Shown: positions 60,729 through 64,000 of the stretch, piece by piece
How the letters are laid out: the number at the start of each line of letters is the position of its first letter
Position numbering within the stretch: the stretch's first letter is position 1
From: Mesaphorura yosii
Taxonomy: Eukaryota > Arthropoda > Collembola > Poduromorpha > Tullbergiidae
Direction: 5' to 3'
Length of the DNA stretch: 64,000 nt
NCBI GenBank assembly: GCA_009869945.1
Contig: WIXG01000004.1
Coordinates: forward strand, 248,001 to 312,000
Notes under the pieces: model-generated
Seen by the model: only the letters and a program-made list of their open reading frames with translations
Told to the model about the DNA's origin: nothing
Databases searched by the model: none
Position numbers and translations under genes: made by a program

Positions 60729-63433
60729 GAATCTCAATTTACCGTAGGACGATCTTAACGCTGGAATGGTAGACGCTTTCAATCAATAATATTGGAAAGG
60801 ACTGTTCTGTATAATATTTATGTAATGCCAAATGTCATGTTTAGCAAGTATAGGCTAAGAATTTATTTATTGCATTTCAATGATATTTGTAATCTGTTCT
60901 CTGTTATGCATTTTTAGATTTGTATCTCAATTCAAGATGAGGTGCAGAGAATTATTGTTATAGGCGTATGTATAGCAAATTGTAAAGTTTCTTTTTAGTT
61001 TATTACAATGATAATATTTAAATCGAGCAATTAACTCAGGAAAATAACTTTTCTTTAAATTCAGTTGCATTTACATGGAATTTTAGGTTTTACCGACACC
61101 GCGAGCACTCCAAGTGTTTGCTCTGCTGCAAGATTGCACTCACAACATAGTAGCACTGACTAGCAGACCGAAAAACTCAGGTGACTCGATTTTGTCAAGC
61201 CTCCTATTTGATTACATGCAGATATAAATTTTATTAACACAATAAATATGAATGCTTGTCTTGTATGAACCGTACATAAAATGTTCAAATTTATCAAAAC
61301 AAAATGAAGGAAAAATGTGTTGAGGCATCTCACCGTTTCAGCATTGTTCAATTCAAATGAGATGTTCACCTCAAGAAGGGATGTGTCTACGTCTCGCCGC
61401 ACTTGTTATACATTCCAGGAATTCCAGGAATTGAGACCGTAAATTTGATTCATTCATACCATTGGATGCTGTCGAACGTTCATACATTCGTTAGAATACG
61501 TGTGCAAATGTCACGACCACATTTACACTATACACGGCTTAAAAACAGGAAACAGACAGGCGAAGGTGAATGGCAAAGAATGGATGAAATCTGAAGCACC
61601 TGACATTGGACATTGGTTTTGAGCGGAGCACTAAAAATACGCTATTATCAGTTTCGTGCTACACGTACCAGTGCTATCTCAATTTGTCATACGCAAGCTT
61701 CATTGCAAAGGGCTCGTGCTACACAAACAGTCGTGTTATCGTTATCGTGTAATATTTTTATTTACCATTTTGAGAAAAACATGTTTTGCAGAGATAAGTG
61801 TGAAATACTTCATTAGTGTAGTTCGTGTCAATTATAGAACTTAAATTACGAACTCATACGGTAGGAATTTACCCCAAGCCAACGGGAATTTAGCCTCAGT
61901 ACGTTACTCGTATTCGTATCTTTCGCTTATGACTTGTTACTTGTACTTGTAATATCAATAAGCATCAGCCAAGCCAACTTGCGACTCTTCTGTTTATGTC
62001 CAATAACCATGATTTATTATTAGTGCTGGTTGCGCACTGCTGGCATTACTACGCACTTCTTTTCCAAGAAGATTTTTGCAAAAATGACGACATATCCTCA
62101 ACCTCAACGTACAATAACACATAATCTGTTATTCGTTGTGCACGCTAACATTTGCAAACTCCACGCAAGACAGGGTTCCATGGAATGGCTGTGGAATATG
62201 CAACTTTCCCGACTCATGTACAAAGTGAGAGCGTATCGTATTTCTACGCGAATAGTACTCTAGCGAGATGGATAGATTTGCGAGAGGAAGTACGAGGTTT
62301 TGAGCACAGACTCAACTCTATGAATGAAGCTTCCTTTCTAGCTCCGTTCTCCGTTGACGTTGACGGTGGCTGGTAAAGTACTAACTATTGACAGTGTCTA
62401 TGCCTATGTCTGCGGACTACTACACTCCAAGCGAACTCAGGGGTATGCTCTTGTTTACAACTGCAGCTATAGTATTCAGCCAACACAAAGTAGACGTGGT
62501 TGCATTCGCATCGTAGTAAAAATACAGACAGACGAAACGATTTGGCGAAGCATTAGCCCCAGGAGTAGGCTAATATTGAGTATAGACAGGAAAACAACAC
62601 GCTGAAAAAGACACTCCCGCTAATCTCTGAGACGGGGATACAAGTACAAGCACAATTCACTGGTACTGGCAACTGGTAGCATTCAGCAATGCAGCACTAC
62701 TCCGTAAACGACCAGACGAACTTAAAAACAAAAAATTGTGAGTCTGTCGTAGTGCCTGCGCTCGCAAGTCGCACTCGCAACTCAATAAACACCGCTTTTC
62801 TCACATAGTATGAAAAAATTACGACACAAACAAGCGCATGAATTCTTTTCATTGAAATTGAAATAACTTAACCCCTCGGCTGCGACTGCGGCTTCAGCTT
62901 AAGGTAGCGCATCATCATCACATAACATTCTTTTCATAATTAAGAAATTGTTGTGGATTACTCGTAGGAATAATGGTCATCGGAATCCTCGATTGAGATC
63001 ATGTCGAAAATCATCTTCAGGATTTACAACAGTGAGATTGTGCAAGTTACAGTAGAATGTAAACAGTGTTTAACCAAGCACAAGGTGTTTGATTTAAGCC
63101 AAGCCCTTGAATGAGTCATAAACTAGAATCTTTCAACTTGGGATTATTGATGCTGACACAGGCGTTCGAGTTGACGAATGTGCCAATTGCCAACGCCAAT
63201 TATCAGTGTCCATGAAGAAAAAGAAAAAAGAACGAGCTTCAAACTACGAGTACGGTATCAGTAATTGAAAGCGCGCTGTGCGGCAATAACAATGGCGAAG
63301 ACAACATGAAAATATTGATCATAAATTGTCGGTGAAAATCGCAAAAGCCAGTGGCCAACTCCAGACGACAAGCCCGAGTCAAATTGAAATACGAAACCAC
63401 GAGACAGTCATTGGCGCATTGACCGGTGCCGAA
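60729..63433. other. Intergenic region between lipocalin and ArfGAP
   Basis: The left part is lipocalin 3' UTR, AT-rich. Near 61410-61431 a short tandem (ATTCCAGGAATTCCAGGAATTG) occurs. No frame carries a recognisable domain. The frame at 63326-63433 is open into the ArfGAP exon but lacks an upstream ATG, so it may be 5' UTR. Confidence 0.45.
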
Positions 63434-63925
63434 ATGACTTCGCCAAAAGTGGAGAAGTTGTTGCAGGAACTGCTGAAACGGAACAGCTCTTGTGCTGATT
63501 GCGGAGGACGAGGTAAACGAATATGTGGAGACTTGTAGCCATAAACGAGCCTTGAAGAACACACAACTTTAGGGGCACTTCAGAATTTGTCTTAACGGAA
63601 TTGAGTTAATACGACCGACTCTTGTCAAAAGATGACTTTCCTTTGCTTTCCTACTCTTCTTACCTCAAACCTAAAGAGTCGCTGAATTACATCCGTGTCA
63701 TTAAATTACAGAAATCACTCATGCGAGTTACAACATCGGCGTCTTTTTATGCGGAACATGTGCCGGTATTCACAATACAATGGGCAGTCACATTTCTAAA
63801 GTTAAGCATGTCACACTGGACTACTGGGAAGAAAGTCAGGTGGAAAGACTGAAGGAAATTGGTAATGCTGCTGCTAAAAACATTTACGAGCAGAAGGTGC
63901 CCAATTGGATGTCCCGACCTGACGC
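63434..63925 (+). CDS. ADAP/centaurin-alpha-like ArfGAP, N-terminal part
   Basis: Two exons (63434-63512 and 63712-63925) join in phase 1, and the gene continues past the window through a good donor (GC|GTAAGC). The 98 residues visible form most of an ArfGAP zinc domain: EKLLQELLKRNSSCADCGGR, then NIGVFLCGTCAGIH, a C-x2-C-x16-C-x2-C finger. SKVKHVTLDYWEESQVERL and EQKVPNWMSRPDA follow. The layout resembles ADAP1/2 (ArfGAP with dual PH domains), where SKVKSVRLDAW follows the finger; PH domains would lie outside the window. ArfGAPs stimulate GTP hydrolysis on Arf through an Arg after the last zinc Cys (CxGxHR). Here that position is Asn (residue 48, codon 63774-63776). The first in-frame ATG is used as start. 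Confidence 0.82.
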
Positions 63926-64000
63926 GTAAGCCACTGCACGCATAATATCTTGGCGTTTGTGAAGATTCGCTTAATCTGAACCTGAATGGAAGCTGATTTA

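Overview
The window is animal nuclear DNA, most likely from an arthropod and probably a hexapod or close relative (a springtail or a crustacean would also fit). The evidence is a Tweedle/DUF243-type cuticle protein, Mtl and RhoL Rho GTPases, a visual-type arrestin and a Dreadlocks/NCK adaptor. Most genes are split by short GT-AG introns of about 50-100 bases. Exon models were built by hand from splice sites, reading-frame phase and family resemblance.

Layout. 1-467: 3' end of an unidentified gene. 1866-3934 (+): DIPK2-type secretory-pathway kinase-like protein. 4639-6257 (+): visual-type arrestin with an inserted low-complexity segment. 6502-9248 (-): two small single-pass membrane protein genes of matching architecture. 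Between them lies a 1262-base element (7310-8571) with long terminal inverted repeats and a perfect 9-base target duplication, carrying exon-like coding fragments. 9634-10467 (-): secreted orphan protein. 12412-12978 (+): small membrane protein. 13092-13711 (-): TSTD1-like rhodanese. 15695-16969 (+): Tweedle-like cuticle protein behind a TATA box. 17477-19666 (-): Tip60/KAT5, head-to-head with WDR12 (20159-21976, +). 22554-22635 (+): tRNA-Ser(GCU). 22904-23893 (-): L-xylulose reductase-like dehydrogenase. 26291-27399 (+): RhoL. 27692-29082 (-): unrecognised protein, head-to-head with nibrin (29473-32803, +). 33638-34693 (-): Mtl. 37705-39187 (-): NCK/Dreadlocks. 39188-55822: about 16.6 kb with no supportable coding exon. 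55823-60728 (+): apolipoprotein D-like lipocalin. 63434 to the edge (+): start of an ADAP-like ArfGAP whose arginine-finger position is Asn.

The genes do not form one pathway. Three small themes recur. Tip60 and nibrin both act in the DNA double-strand-break response, each from a head-to-head gene pair. RhoL, Mtl, NCK and the ArfGAP all bear on actin or membrane signalling, and the two Rho genes share most of their intron positions. The strongest unusual finding is the inverted-repeat element with its 9-base target duplication and exon-like cargo.
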